Assembly: GCA_020636475.1 (NCBI GenBank) | Contig: JACJXU010000004.1 | Location: forward strand, 1-64,000 | Direction of reading: 5' to 3' | Length of the DNA: 64,000 nucleotides | DNA from: Chitinophagales bacterium | GTDB lineage: Bacteria > Bacteroidota > Bacteroidia > Chitinophagales > UBA2359 | Shown here: positions 43,921 through 53,317 of the stretch, one piece after another | Layout of the letters: every line of letters starts with the position of its first letter | How positions within the stretch are numbered: the stretch's first letter is position 1 | Notes under the pieces: model-generated | What the model was told of the DNA's origin: nothing | Seen by the model: only the letters and a program-made list of their open reading frames with translations | Database searches by the model: none | Position numbers and translations under genes: made by a program

Positions 43921-45231
43921 ATGCAAAAAATACTTATCCTCTTCGTCTTGCTCCTCCTTGCTCCTACCCTATCCGCCCAAGATTGGGTACCCGCGCCCGC
44001 AGATACGCTGCAAGGCACCGTCTATCTCATGAACGGCACCGTTCACGTAGGCAACGGCAAAGTTATTCCAAATGGCGTAGTCGGCATCGAAAATGGCAAA
44101 ATCACCCTCGTCGCCGATGCTACCACCATTCGCCTGAACCTGCAAAACGCCAAAACCATCAATTGCTACGGCAAACAAATCTATCCCGGACTTATCACAC
44201 CCAACAGCACACTGGGCTTAATCGAAATTGGGGCAGTGCGCGCCACCAACGACCTCGCCGAAGTCGGCGACTTTACACCCAATGTGCGCAGCCTCATCGC
44301 CTACAACGCAGAGTCGGTGGTAATTCCTACGGTGCGCAGCAACGGCATACTTTTGGCGCAGTCGCGTCCGTTTGACGGCACTATTTCCGGCAGTTCCAGC
44401 ATTATGCAACTCGATGCGTGGAATTGGGAAGATGCCGTAGTAAAATCCGATGACGGCATGTGGATGCAGTGGCCCTCGTATTTGTCGCGTAGTGGCTGGT
44501 GGGCAGAGCCCGGAGAACTGAAACCCAACGAAAAATTTGATGGCGAAGTGCAAAAAATAAGTCAGTATTTCGCCGAAGCCCAAGCCTATTGCAAAACCGC
44601 GCCACCCGTCGAACCGAATTTAGTCCTCGAAGCGATGTGCGATATGTTCAGCAAAAATCAAAAAGTATATATTGCCGCAAACCATGCCAAAGAAATAATT
44701 TCGGCGGTAAATTTTGCCCAGAAATTTGGTTTGGATATGGTACTTGTCGGTGGTCGCGACAGTTATTTGCTCACCGATTTATTAAAAGAATACGACATTC
44801 CCGTAATGTTGTTCAAAACCCACCAGTTGCCGTATTTGGACGATAACGATGTAGCACAAAGCTATAAATTGCCCAAAATATTGCAAGATGCAGGCATTTT
44901 GTACTGTATCACTGCCGAAAACGACTCCGGCGAGCAGCGCAATTTGCCTTTCACGGCGGGCAAAGCCGTTGGTTATGGACTTACCGAAGAACAAGCTTTA
45001 GCTGCTATTACTGCCAATACCGCCAAAATTTTGGGCATTGATGCAGACTACGGCACACTTGAGTCGGGCAAAAGTGCTACGATTATCGTTTCCGAAGGCG
45101 ACGTGTTAGATGTATTGGGCAATAATATTGTACACGCTTTTATTGACGGGCGAGAAATAAGTTTGGACAACAAACAAAAGGAATTGTACCACAAGTACAT
45201 GAAGAAATACGACCTGCCGCCTAAAGAATAA
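43921..45231 (+). CDS. secreted amidohydrolase-like protein lacking N-terminal metal ligands
   Basis: 436 residues with a signal peptide (ILILFVLLLLAPTLSAQ). Amidohydrolase composite-domain features are present: GTVYLMNGTVHVGNGKVIPN, the strand before the barrel (GKQIYPGLITPNSTLG) and the C-terminal GYGLTEEQALAAITANTAKI...YGTLESGKSATIIV. However, the usual HxH after PGLI is PNS here, and I see no compensating His cluster, so the metal centre may be absent. It is a periplasmic or outer-envelope protein of unknown activity, possibly a pseudoenzyme. First gene after the defence island. Confidence 0.75.
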   Translation: MQKILILFVLLLLAPTLSAQDWVPAPADTLQGTVYLMNGTVHVGNGKVIPNGVVGIENGKITLVADATTIRLNLQNAKTINCYGKQIYPGLITPNSTLGLIEIGAVRATNDLAEVGDFTPNVRSLIAYNAESVVIPTVRSNGILLAQSRPFDGTISGSSSIMQLDAWNWEDAVVKSDDGMWMQWPSYLSRSGWWAEPGELKPNEKFDGEVQKISQYFAEAQAYCKTAPPVEPNLVLEAMCDMFSKNQKVYIAANHAKEIISAVNFAQKFGLDMVLVGGRDSYLLTDLLKEYDIPVMLFKTHQLPYLDDNDVAQSYKLPKILQDAGILYCITAENDSGEQRNLPFTAGKAVGYGLTEEQALAAITANTAKILGIDADYGTLESGKSATIIVSEGDVLDVLGNNIVHAFIDGREISLDNKQKELYHKYMKKYDLPPKE

Positions 45232-45244
45232 AGACGAAAGTGTT

Positions 45245-45252
45245 TACTTTTG
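45245..45252 (+). promoter_or_regulatory. -7 box TACTTTTG upstream of the beta-barrel-like gene
   Basis: TAnnTTTG 165 bases upstream of the ATG at 45417. The leader contains a small ATTCC...GGAAT inverted repeat at 45307-45328, of a type dispersed in Bacteroidota. Confidence 0.4.
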
Positions 45253-45416
45253 CCTTGTTATAAAAATAAATGCTGTTTGAAAACGCAATGCAGCATACAA
45301 TTTGTCATTCCGTAACGAAGTGAGGAATCTTGTGGCTTTGGTTTGAGTTTTCTTTCCTTCGGTCGAAAAGACAAAATACACTTACATACTTCCAAAAACA
45401 CAAGCATTATCCAAAA

Positions 45417-46253
45417 ATGAACCACTCATTTTTAGCACTTTTTCTGATATTATGCTGTTTTTTTTCGCAGCAAAATAAGGCACAAACGCCCGAACAATAC
45501 ACTGCCCACAACAAGGGGAAAATCTATTTTTTTTGGGGCGGAAATAGAGATATGTACTCCAAATCGGACATTCATTTTGTAGGCGAAGATTATGATTTCA
45601 CGCTATACGATGTCACGGCGCACGATAAACCCAACGGTTGGCATGTAAATTACATCAATCCCGCGCGTATGACCATTCCCCAAACCAATGCGCGCGTAGG
45701 TTATTTTATCAGCGACCACTACAACATTTCTTTGGGCGTAGATCACATGAAATACGTAATGAACCAAAACATACGCGTACACTATAGCGGCTACTATCCA
45801 AATCCCGAAACTTACAACGAAAATCCTTCTGCCGATGAATTGACGCTGGACGAAGATTTTTTAACTTTTGAACACACCGATGGCTTGAACTACGTAGATG
45901 CCGAGTTTTCGCGCGTAGATGATATTTCTGCTTTGTTTAAAATTCGGAATACCGACAAAATTCAGCTCAATGTGTATGAAGGTGCGGGCGTAGGCGTTTT
46001 GTATCCGCGCAGCAACACCAAATTGTTGGGCAAAGCGCGTTACGACGAGTTTCACGTGGCGGGAATGGGTGTTTCATTAAAAACAGGCTTGTATCTTACA
46101 TTTTTCAAGCACTTTTTTATTGCTGAAGAAATAAAAGGCGGATTTATAAAAATGAACGACATCAGAACCACCGCCAGCAAAGCCGACCAGGCAGAGCAGC
46201 AGTTTTGGTTTTTGCAAAATATGTTAGCCATTGGCGGCATTATTCAATTCTGA
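45417..46253 (+). CDS. outer-membrane beta-barrel-like protein
   Basis: 278 residues beginning with a signal peptide (SFLALFLILCCFFSQQNKAQ). The mature part is rich in alternating polar and aromatic strands (GKIYFFWGGNRDMYS, NVYEGAGVGVLYP, GVSLKTGLYLTFFKHFFIAE) and ends in a hydrophobic-aromatic strand with terminal Phe (IGGIIQF), as outer-membrane barrels do. I recognise no named family. I chose the ATG at 45417 because it begins the signal peptide; the frame is open further upstream but lacks coding character. Confidence 0.6.
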   Translation: MNHSFLALFLILCCFFSQQNKAQTPEQYTAHNKGKIYFFWGGNRDMYSKSDIHFVGEDYDFTLYDVTAHDKPNGWHVNYINPARMTIPQTNARVGYFISDHYNISLGVDHMKYVMNQNIRVHYSGYYPNPETYNENPSADELTLDEDFLTFEHTDGLNYVDAEFSRVDDISALFKIRNTDKIQLNVYEGAGVGVLYPRSNTKLLGKARYDEFHVAGMGVSLKTGLYLTFFKHFFIAEEIKGGFIKMNDIRTTASKADQAEQQFWFLQNMLAIGGIIQF

Positions 46254-46337
46254 AATGGGAAATTTTAGAAAAATAATGTCCTAAAAAGAACGAAATACGG
46301 TCTGTATTGTTTGTTTGAAAACTAGTTGAAAAAACAA

Positions 46338-47384
46338 ATGAACAGAAAACAATTTGGCGGAAAAATAACTGCTTATTGGAAAGAACAATACCAAAAATCG
46401 CCGAATTGGCACGAGGGCGTATTTAAAAATTTGGAGGCAACCCAAGTAGGTGTAGATTGGCGAAAAATGCCCGGAATTTTGTGTCGGCAACTCAAAGGAC
46501 ACAAACAAGGAACACCTTCGCAAGCATTGCCCGTTTTGCCATTCGATGGAGAAAAATTCTTAGATGCCAACGCCTCGCCAAAATTTATTTGGTATGGACA
46601 CTCGGTTTTGTTAATGCGTTTGCACCATCAAAACATTTTGATAGACCCTATGTTTGGCGATGATGCCTCGCCCATAGCACCCAAAAAAACCAAGCGTTTT
46701 TCCAACAACACGCTGCAAATTATCGAAACCCTACCGGAAATAGACTTAGTACTCATTTCGCACGACCACTACGACCATTTGGACTACGAAAGCATGCTAC
46801 AACTCAAACAAAAAGTAAAACACTTTTTTGTGGCGATGGGCGTAAAACGACACTTGATAAGTTGGGGCATAGCTGCCGAAAAAATAAGCGAATTTGACTG
46901 GTGGGATACCCGCGATTTTCAGCAAATTCAAATAACTTTTACGCCCACACGGCACTTTTCGGGCAGAGGTATTTCGTCTATGGCAAAATGTCTTTGGGGT
47001 GGCTGGGCTTTCAAAACACCTACCGAAAATATTTGGTTTAGCGGCGATGGCGGCTACGGCGCGCATTTTGCCGAAATTGGCAAAAAATTAGGTCCTTTCG
47101 ATTTGGCTTTTATGGAGTGTGGGCAGTACAACCAAAATTGGACACAAATGCACATGTTCCCCCACGAAAGTGTGCAAGCTGCCATAAATGTGAAGGCGAA
47201 AATTGCCGTTCCGGTGCATTGGGCGGGCTTCAATCTTTCGTACGAACATGCGTGGTACGAGCCAGCCGAACACTTTGTGCAAAGTACTCAAGAGCTACCA
47301 CTTAAAACACTTACGCCCTCCTTGGGAGAAATATTTTACCTCCAAGAAGTCCCGGTTTCGTTTTGGTGGGAAAAATTTAAGTGA
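46338..47384 (+). CDS. MBL-fold metal-dependent hydrolase (NAPE-PLD-like)
   Basis: 348 residues of the metallo-beta-lactamase fold. FIWYGHSVLLMRLHHQNILI and IDPMFGDDASP precede the zinc motif LISHDHYDHLDYE (HxHxDH type); later ligands are in TPTRHFSGRG, FSGDGGYGAHF and AVPVHWAGF. This arrangement matches the NAPE-PLD/RomA group of phosphodiesterase-like enzymes. Natural substrate unknown. The ATG at 46338 is preferred over a TTG at 46326. Confidence 0.85.
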   Translation: MNRKQFGGKITAYWKEQYQKSPNWHEGVFKNLEATQVGVDWRKMPGILCRQLKGHKQGTPSQALPVLPFDGEKFLDANASPKFIWYGHSVLLMRLHHQNILIDPMFGDDASPIAPKKTKRFSNNTLQIIETLPEIDLVLISHDHYDHLDYESMLQLKQKVKHFFVAMGVKRHLISWGIAAEKISEFDWWDTRDFQQIQITFTPTRHFSGRGISSMAKCLWGGWAFKTPTENIWFSGDGGYGAHFAEIGKKLGPFDLAFMECGQYNQNWTQMHMFPHESVQAAINVKAKIAVPVHWAGFNLSYEHAWYEPAEHFVQSTQELPLKTLTPSLGEIFYLQEVPVSFWWEKFK

Positions 47385-47466
47385 AAACGATGACGGAAAT
47401 GGTATTTCGCACTTGCCAAACATCATTTTCTCCCTTTCAACAACCCAATAAACAAGTATAAATTTA

Positions 47467-47517
47467 TAGTTTTGCCCTTACAGGCGTAATTTTTTTGATA
47501 AGAAATATATAATTTTG
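47467..47517 (+). promoter_or_regulatory. two tandem -7 boxes upstream of the helical lipoprotein gene
   Basis: TAGTTTTG at 47467-47474 and TAATTTTG at 47510-47517, 133 and 90 bases before the ATG at 47608. Nothing else is seen in the 223-base gap 47385-47607. Confidence 0.4.
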
Positions 47518-47607
47518 CAGTTTGCAAAACGGTTTTAGTATAAGTTTTCACAACCGTACAAAACACAAAAATTAGTAAAAATTACGTTATAAACGCCGCC
47601 AGTATTT

Positions 47608-49239
47608 ATGTTAAAAAAAATTCTTTATGTAAGCCTTTTTTGGGGTTTTTTGCTATTTTTTCCGGCATGCAAAGGCTGTTTTTCCAGCAAAACACCTACG
47701 GAAGAATACCAAACAGGCTTAGACTCGCTGGCACACTACAATCCCGAAAACCCTTTCAAACGTTTTTTCTTCGCCGATTCTTTGGATAATTTTTACGAAA
47801 AAAACAATATCGGATTGCAAACGGACGAAGCTGCCCAAAAACTGAGTCGTCAGCGCAGCCAAATGTTGCAAAATCAAATTGATTGGATTCCCGGTTCGCT
47901 CAATTTTTTGGTGCGCAATAATGTCCAAAATCCCGACAGTACCCAATATTTAATTGATTATTTGTTTGGTAAAATTGATAGAATGCAAGTATTTAGCGAA
48001 CGCGCCGAAGATTTGCGCAAATACCGCGACCAACTGTCTATTTTTAAACAAACCCTCGAAAACGACCGCAACGAATACACTTCCTTGCTAAGTGAAACCA
48101 ATGCGCTGCGGCGCGCTACGGAACGGATTGCTGCTACGAATCGATTTATTAATACATTTCCGCAAAACCTGCATTTGCAACAAGTGAAAAAACTGCGCGG
48201 CGATTTTGTAATAGACATGTGCAACGAATATTTGGCGCAGTCACCGCGCGATTTGAAATTTTTTGACGATGCATTGCTGCAAGCCGAGCGGGAAAAAAAT
48301 ATGCTTGTTACCAATTTGCAGGATTCGGCATATAACTATTTTGTGGAAATGCTCAAAGACAAGCAAGGTACTTTTGTGGTGCAACTTTGTCGCTCGGGCG
48401 AAGGAGCTTCCGAAAGCAAAATAGTGGATAACAGTGCTTTGAACAAATTGCACGCACAGGTGCAGTATTGTCAAACTTTGCGCAAAAAACTCTATAACGA
48501 CAGTTATGCAGCAGAATTACAGACAATTATTCAGCAAAAACAAGGCTCTGCCGACAGTGCTGCTATCGAATATTTGCAACAATTGGTTGCTACACCTTCC
48601 GATCAATTAGTTTTTATTAATCAATCCTTAAAAGATGCCGATGTGGTGATTGCTAAAATGTATGGTAGCGACAACAAAAATTCCGCTAAAACTGCCGTGA
48701 ATGAATTGGCGCAAAAACGCGAAAAATGGGTTATTTCCGATTGCCAAAAACGGCTTGAAAAAGCTGCGGGACTCAATTTGGTGGCATTGAACAAAGAAAT
48801 TGGTGAAGTGCGCAAAAATCAGCAATCGCTTATGACCAAAGGCAGTGTACTCTACCAGCAGTGCGATAAATGTGTAGCGGAAATGGAAAATATGCGCAGC
48901 AAAATATTGACGAAGTTGGGAGACGAGGCTATTTTTAAAGTGAAGCAGGAATTTAAGGAGGAATGTATTAAGTTTTTGGAAAAAGAGTACAATATTTGTA
49001 AAAACTTGTCCGACTTTACCGATTTTCTTTCCGAAAAATTGGATAAAGGCGAAAGTCAGAACATTTCTAATGGCACAAAGCAGCTTTTTAAGCAGACCTA
49101 TGAAATAAATGTAAAAAACGGTGTCGGTTGTAATAAATCGAAACACACTGCTTTTGTAGAATTTAATTTGTTTTTGGAAAATGATAAAGGCGTAAGCACG
49201 GTTGTACTAACCAAAAGTTTACCCAAAAAATCAAAATAA
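47608..49239 (+). CDS. helical lipoprotein of unknown function
   Basis: 543 residues. The N-terminus is a lipoprotein-like signal (LFWGFLLFFPACKGC, with Cys after FPA). Most of the rest is predicted helical and charged, with many Gln/Lys/Glu and no low-complexity runs (LSRQRSQMLQNQIDWIPGSL, VVIAKMYGSDNKNSAKTAVN). No known domain was recognised. It has its own promoters and ends 14 bases before the pseudouridine synthase gene. Confidence 0.6.
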   Translation: MLKKILYVSLFWGFLLFFPACKGCFSSKTPTEEYQTGLDSLAHYNPENPFKRFFFADSLDNFYEKNNIGLQTDEAAQKLSRQRSQMLQNQIDWIPGSLNFLVRNNVQNPDSTQYLIDYLFGKIDRMQVFSERAEDLRKYRDQLSIFKQTLENDRNEYTSLLSETNALRRATERIAATNRFINTFPQNLHLQQVKKLRGDFVIDMCNEYLAQSPRDLKFFDDALLQAEREKNMLVTNLQDSAYNYFVEMLKDKQGTFVVQLCRSGEGASESKIVDNSALNKLHAQVQYCQTLRKKLYNDSYAAELQTIIQQKQGSADSAAIEYLQQLVATPSDQLVFINQSLKDADVVIAKMYGSDNKNSAKTAVNELAQKREKWVISDCQKRLEKAAGLNLVALNKEIGEVRKNQQSLMTKGSVLYQQCDKCVAEMENMRSKILTKLGDEAIFKVKQEFKEECIKFLEKEYNICKNLSDFTDFLSEKLDKGESQNISNGTKQLFKQTYEINVKNGVGCNKSKHTAFVEFNLFLENDKGVSTVVLTKSLPKKSK

Positions 49240-49253
49240 GTTATTTAAATACT

Positions 49254-49997
49254 GTGTACAAACCCGAAATACTCTACGAAGATAATCATCTTATTGTTGT
49301 AAACAAGCCCGCAGGAATGTTGTCGCAAGGCGATGATACGAATGACATGCCCATAACGGAGCATGTAAAAGCGTATTTAAAAGAAAAATACAACAAGCCC
49401 GGCAAAGTATTTTTGGGTTTGCCACACAGATTAGACCGTCCGGTGTCGGGCGTGTTGGTGCTCACGCGTACTTCCAAAGCCCTCGATCGCATTACGGAAA
49501 TGTTTAAGCAACGCCAAATGCAAAAAATTTACTGGGCATTTGTCAATAATCCGCCGCCGGAAAAAGAAGGAACACTTACACACTATCTGGTGCGCAACAG
49601 GCAAAAAAAAGTTACCTACGCGTATCACTACGAGCGAAATGACGGCAAAAAGTCGGTACTCGCCTATCGCTTGCTTTTTAGTGCCGAGAAGTATCATTTG
49701 TTGGAAATTTATCCTTACACAGGGCGTATTCACCAAATACGGGTACAACTGGCGCAAATAGGCTGCCACATAAAAGGAGATGTGAAATATGGCTTTAATC
49801 GCACCAATCCAAACCTCAATATTCACTTACACGCACGCGAAATACGATTTATGCACCCGGTGCGCCACGAAATGCTTCAAATTGTAGCTGACCCGCCACA
49901 AAATGATGCTCTTTGGGATTTGGCAATGCGTTGGGGAGCCGAAAATTACAATTTGCCACACAAAGACTTATTAAGTAGCGAAGCTTTGGGGGAGTAG
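49254..49997 (+). CDS. RluA-family pseudouridine synthase
   Basis: Isomerises uridine in rRNA or tRNA. The 247-residue catalytic domain has ILYEDNHLIVVNKPAGML, the catalytic loop PHRLDRPVSGVLVL with Asp61, and the C-terminal LLEIYPYTGRIHQIRVQLAQ and GDVKYG. There is no N-terminal S4 domain, so it resembles RluA/RluC-like short forms. The start is GTG at 49254, just upstream of the conserved strand. Target uridine not determinable. Confidence 0.88.
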   Translation: MYKPEILYEDNHLIVVNKPAGMLSQGDDTNDMPITEHVKAYLKEKYNKPGKVFLGLPHRLDRPVSGVLVLTRTSKALDRITEMFKQRQMQKIYWAFVNNPPPEKEGTLTHYLVRNRQKKVTYAYHYERNDGKKSVLAYRLLFSAEKYHLLEIYPYTGRIHQIRVQLAQIGCHIKGDVKYGFNRTNPNLNIHLHAREIRFMHPVRHEMLQIVADPPQNDALWDLAMRWGAENYNLPHKDLLSSEALGE

Positions 49998-50141
49998 TTT
50001 TCAATTACGAATTTGGAATTTGCATGACGAGAAATTATCGTGTAAAGATTGATATTTTTTTAAATAAGCCAATATTACTATTGTTTTTCTTTATCTTTAT
50101 CTTGTGGTCTTGATACATACTTTATTCTATCACATGTAATA

Positions 50142-51266
50142 ATGGCAATTTCTAACAAAAATTTTTATTTTAAGAATTTAGACGGATTACGGTTTTTAGC
50201 CGCATTTGGTGTTGTATTAACCCATTGCTCATTTTTTAAAAATGCAAGAAATTCCAATTTAAGTAATGTGTTTAGCCATCAGTTAGCAGATTTAGGAGGG
50301 CATTCAGTAAAGTTTTTTTTTGTTTTAAGTGGATTTTTAATCAGTTATATATTATTGAATGAGTTTAGTAAAACGAGGAAAATAAACATCAAAAAATTTT
50401 ATATAAAAAGAATACTTAGAATTTGGCCCTTGTATTTTTTAGTGGGAATTGGAGGAACCCTATTATCTCCTTTTGTATTAAGTTGGCTTAATATCGTCGA
50501 AATTAACACTACTCATTTACTTACTAATTTATTTTTCTTATTTACCTTCTCCATTAATTTACAACTTGTATTTTTTGATTATAATAGAGAAATTGTAGAA
50601 ATATTATGGAGCGTTTGTATTGAAGAACAATTTTATTTACTATGGCCCTGGCTACTGCTTTTTTTTAGAAAAAAAATAATATTACCCTCTTTGATATTTA
50701 TTATTGTTGGCATTTTAAGTCCTTTCTTGTTTTCTCACTTTTTTAGTCACCTTTCTTTAAACAGTCCCAATTACTTTTTCTCTACCAACAACTTTTTATT
50801 AATAGGTATGGGTTGTTTATTTGCTCATATTTATTATTTTAACTATTTAAGCCGTTTTCAAAATTTGATTAACAATAAGATTTTTCAAATTCTAATAATT
50901 TCTGTTGTATTGATTTTTGTATTTAATGGCATACATTACTCTAAGTATTTTAAAAATTATTACTTAAGCAGTTTTGAAGGTGCTTTGTTTGGAGTATTAA
51001 TTTTAATAGCTATTAGTAAAAACTCAATAATTACTCTTGAGAACAAATTATTTAAAGAGTTGGGTAAAATATCGTATGGTATTTATCTCTATCACACATT
51101 CGTTGCTCAATTCATGCTATTTGTTTTTGCAAAGTATTGTAGTAATTCATTTTTAAATTTCGACTTATTATATCCTTTTGCTACAACAATTACTACTTTC
51201 GTAATAAGTTATTTTTCATTTTATTTATTTGAAAGCAAATTCTTAAGTCTAAAAAATAAATTATAG
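50142..51266 (+). CDS. acyltransferase family 3 membrane protein
   Basis: 374 residues with about ten membrane helices. The N-terminal FKNLDGLRFLAAFGVVLTHC, the RIWPLYFLV segment and the WSVCIEEQFYLLWPWLL motif identify the OafA/YrhL acyltransferase-3 family, which acetylates surface sugars. Codon use is visibly more AT-rich (TTA, ATA, AAA, TTT) than in both neighbours, consistent with acquisition by transfer. A gene fragment follows it. Confidence 0.88.
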   Translation: MAISNKNFYFKNLDGLRFLAAFGVVLTHCSFFKNARNSNLSNVFSHQLADLGGHSVKFFFVLSGFLISYILLNEFSKTRKINIKKFYIKRILRIWPLYFLVGIGGTLLSPFVLSWLNIVEINTTHLLTNLFFLFTFSINLQLVFFDYNREIVEILWSVCIEEQFYLLWPWLLLFFRKKIILPSLIFIIVGILSPFLFSHFFSHLSLNSPNYFFSTNNFLLIGMGCLFAHIYYFNYLSRFQNLINNKIFQILIISVVLIFVFNGIHYSKYFKNYYLSSFEGALFGVLILIAISKNSIITLENKLFKELGKISYGIYLYHTFVAQFMLFVFAKYCSNSFLNFDLLYPFATTITTFVISYFSFYLFESKFLSLKNKL

Positions 51267-51301
51267 TTGTTCTTTTATTGCATGACAAAATAAAAATTTA
51301 G

Positions 51302-51490
51302 CACGCCAGTTTCCCCAAAGCCGATCATTTTCTCGCATTACAGCGAAAAATACGCTACAAACTAAGAGGGTGTCCCTTGTTTTTATATACAAAAAAGCAA
51401 GTTGTCGATTTGTTGGACGGCAATGGTTTACAAGGAAACTACACGCTAAAAGAGTTGGATAGAGAGTATTTTGTAAAAATATCGTTCTGA
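51302..51490 (+). pseudogene. 3' fragment of a lost gene, perhaps a methyltransferase
   Basis: After an in-frame TAG the frame stays open for 62 residues with coding character (FPKADHFLALQRKIRYKLRG, CPLFLYTKKQVVDLL, LKELDREYFVKISF) and no start. The layout resembles the C-terminal end of SAM-dependent methyltransferases of surface-sugar clusters, but this is a weak resemblance. With the AT-rich acyltransferase it suggests a rearranged or partly deleted transferred segment. Confidence 0.35.
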
Positions 51491-51574
51491 TAGAAAATCG
51501 TGCGTTTCTTTGTGTAACTTAGTAGAAACTTCGTGCAACACATCACTAATGGCGTAGGAAAAGCGTAAAAACTT

Positions 51575-52633
51575 CTACCCATTGCGCACATCAAAAACAT
51601 CGCGTAGCCCGCTTCCCAGAAAATTGAACGCCAACGTAAGCAACAAAATAGCAAAGGCAGGCACCAATGCCAAATACGAAAGTTTTCCGCCTAAATACGG
51701 ATAATACTCCGCCAACAAATTTCCCCACGAAGGCGTAGGCGGCTGAATACCAATGCCCAAAAAACTTAATCCCGCCTCAAGCAAAATAGCGTTGGCAAAG
51801 TTGGCGGCGGCAATTACGGTAAGTGGTCCTACCAAATTTGGTAAAATGTGTTTGAAAATAATGCGGAAATCCGAAAACCCAAATGCCTTGGCAGCTTCCA
51901 CAAAAGTCGCTTGTTTGTAATACAAAAACTCGCCCCGCACAATACGCGCCACTTCTACCCACATCACTAAACCAATCGCCACAAAAATAAAAATTTCGCG
52001 TTTGCCCAATGCCATTATCAAGGCAAAAACCCACAACAAAAGCGGCATTGACCAAAAAACATTGAGCCACCACATAATAAATGCATCTAACCAGCCGCCA
52101 AAATAACCCGCCAAACTGCCCAACGCCACACCAATTAGCAAGGAAACCAATACTGCCACCAAACCCACGCGCAGCGAAACACGAATTCCCAACACCAACC
52201 GACTGAGAATATCGCGCCCATAAGGGTCTGTGCCTAAGTAAAAGGTTTGTTTATAAGGTAAAACCTTATCGAAATTATTGGCGCACAAGCTATCGGCAGC
52301 ATTTTGCGCATCGTAGGCTACCAATAAGTTTGGGCAAGTATCGCTACGAAGCAAATAATATGCACGGTAGTTTTGGGTAAGGGTATGTCCGTTGAGCAGA
52401 AACCGGAAAAAATTTTCGGATTTTTTTTTACCTAAAGTATCAATTTTTAAATAAGCACTAAAGCCCGGGGCTTGGTTGGCGATGGGAAGAATTTGCCGAT
52501 TGGCGTGTGTAGAATTGTCGGGAATAATAAGATAAGCAAAAACGGCTAAGAAAAAAGCTACACACAAACCCACTAAGCCAGCCATAGCAGCTTTGTTGCG
52601 TACAAACTTTTTGACAAATCGCGAGCGTTCCAC
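51575..52633 (-). CDS. oligopeptide-type ABC transporter permease (OppC/DppC-like)
   Basis: 352 residues: an N-terminal helix (KAAMAGLVGLCVAFFLAVFA), a long periplasmic insert (residues ~40-135), then YLGTDPYGRDILSRLVLGIR and about five helices. The EAA loop that contacts the ATPase is EAAKAFGFSDFRIIFKHILP. The C-terminus LEAGLSFLGIGIQPPTPSWG is typical of OppC/DppC. The ATPase, binding protein and second permease are not next to it. Confidence 0.88.
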   Translation of the reverse strand: MERSRFVKKFVRNKAAMAGLVGLCVAFFLAVFAYLIIPDNSTHANRQILPIANQAPGFSAYLKIDTLGKKKSENFFRFLLNGHTLTQNYRAYYLLRSDTCPNLLVAYDAQNAADSLCANNFDKVLPYKQTFYLGTDPYGRDILSRLVLGIRVSLRVGLVAVLVSLLIGVALGSLAGYFGGWLDAFIMWWLNVFWSMPLLLWVFALIMALGKREIFIFVAIGLVMWVEVARIVRGEFLYYKQATFVEAAKAFGFSDFRIIFKHILPNLVGPLTVIAAANFANAILLEAGLSFLGIGIQPPTPSWGNLLAEYYPYLGGKLSYLALVPAFAILLLTLAFNFLGSGLRDVFDVRNG

Positions 52634-52658
52634 TTTTTAACAAATTAGCATATTTTGT

Positions 52659-53285
52659 CTAAAATCCAATGTATCCGCGTATTTGTTCTATAAAATAAGG
52701 AAACAAAGAAGGTTCTAATGCCAGCGTAAACAAAAAGCCAAACACTGCGCCGTAAAAGTGTGCATCGTGTCCAATCCCATCGTAGCGATTTTGTCTGGCA
52801 CTGTAATATTCGTAAAAAATATACAATGCCCCAAAAATAAAAGCAGGAATAGGAAAGGGAAAAGGAAACAAATAGAGATTACTGGTTGGAGAAAAAAGAA
52901 TAGCCGCAAAAACCACCGCCGAAACCGCTCCCGAAGCACCCAAAGCGCGATACGCAACATTGTTTTGTTCTTTCCACTGCACCGGCAACGAACTCGCCAA
53001 TAAGCCCAAAAGATACAAGCCTACATAATACAAATTGCCCCAAACACCAAACAAACTCTTGTAGGTGTATTCTACTTGTGTGCCAAACATGTACAACACC
53101 CACATATTCACAATTAAGTGCATCCAGTTGGCGTGAATGAAGCCGCTGCTGAGCAGGCGATAATACTCTTTGCGCGTAGAAACCAAGTACGGTATGTGCA
53201 ACAACTGTTCCCGAAATGGCGGGTTATTAAATGCAGCAATAGAAGTGATGGCAGTTAAAACGACAATTAATAATGTGATAGACAT
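52659..53285 (-). CDS. rhomboid family intramembrane serine protease
   Basis: 208 residues, about six membrane helices. The rhomboid signature is present: an L1-loop FIHANWMHLIVNMWVLYMFG, catalytic GASGAVS (Ser118) and the His in GHDAHFYGAVFGF. It cleaves membrane proteins within or near the bilayer; substrates unknown. It lies between the ABC permease and rlmH on the minus strand and may be co-transcribed with them. Confidence 0.9.
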   Translation of the reverse strand: MSITLLIVVLTAITSIAAFNNPPFREQLLHIPYLVSTRKEYYRLLSSGFIHANWMHLIVNMWVLYMFGTQVEYTYKSLFGVWGNLYYVGLYLLGLLASSLPVQWKEQNNVAYRALGASGAVSAVVFAAILFSPTSNLYLFPFPFPIPAFIFGALYIFYEYYSARQNRYDGIGHDAHFYGAVFGFLFTLALEPSLFPYFIEQIRGYIGF

Positions 53286-53317
53286 AAAATTACATTTGGC
53301 AGCAAGTTACATATTTT

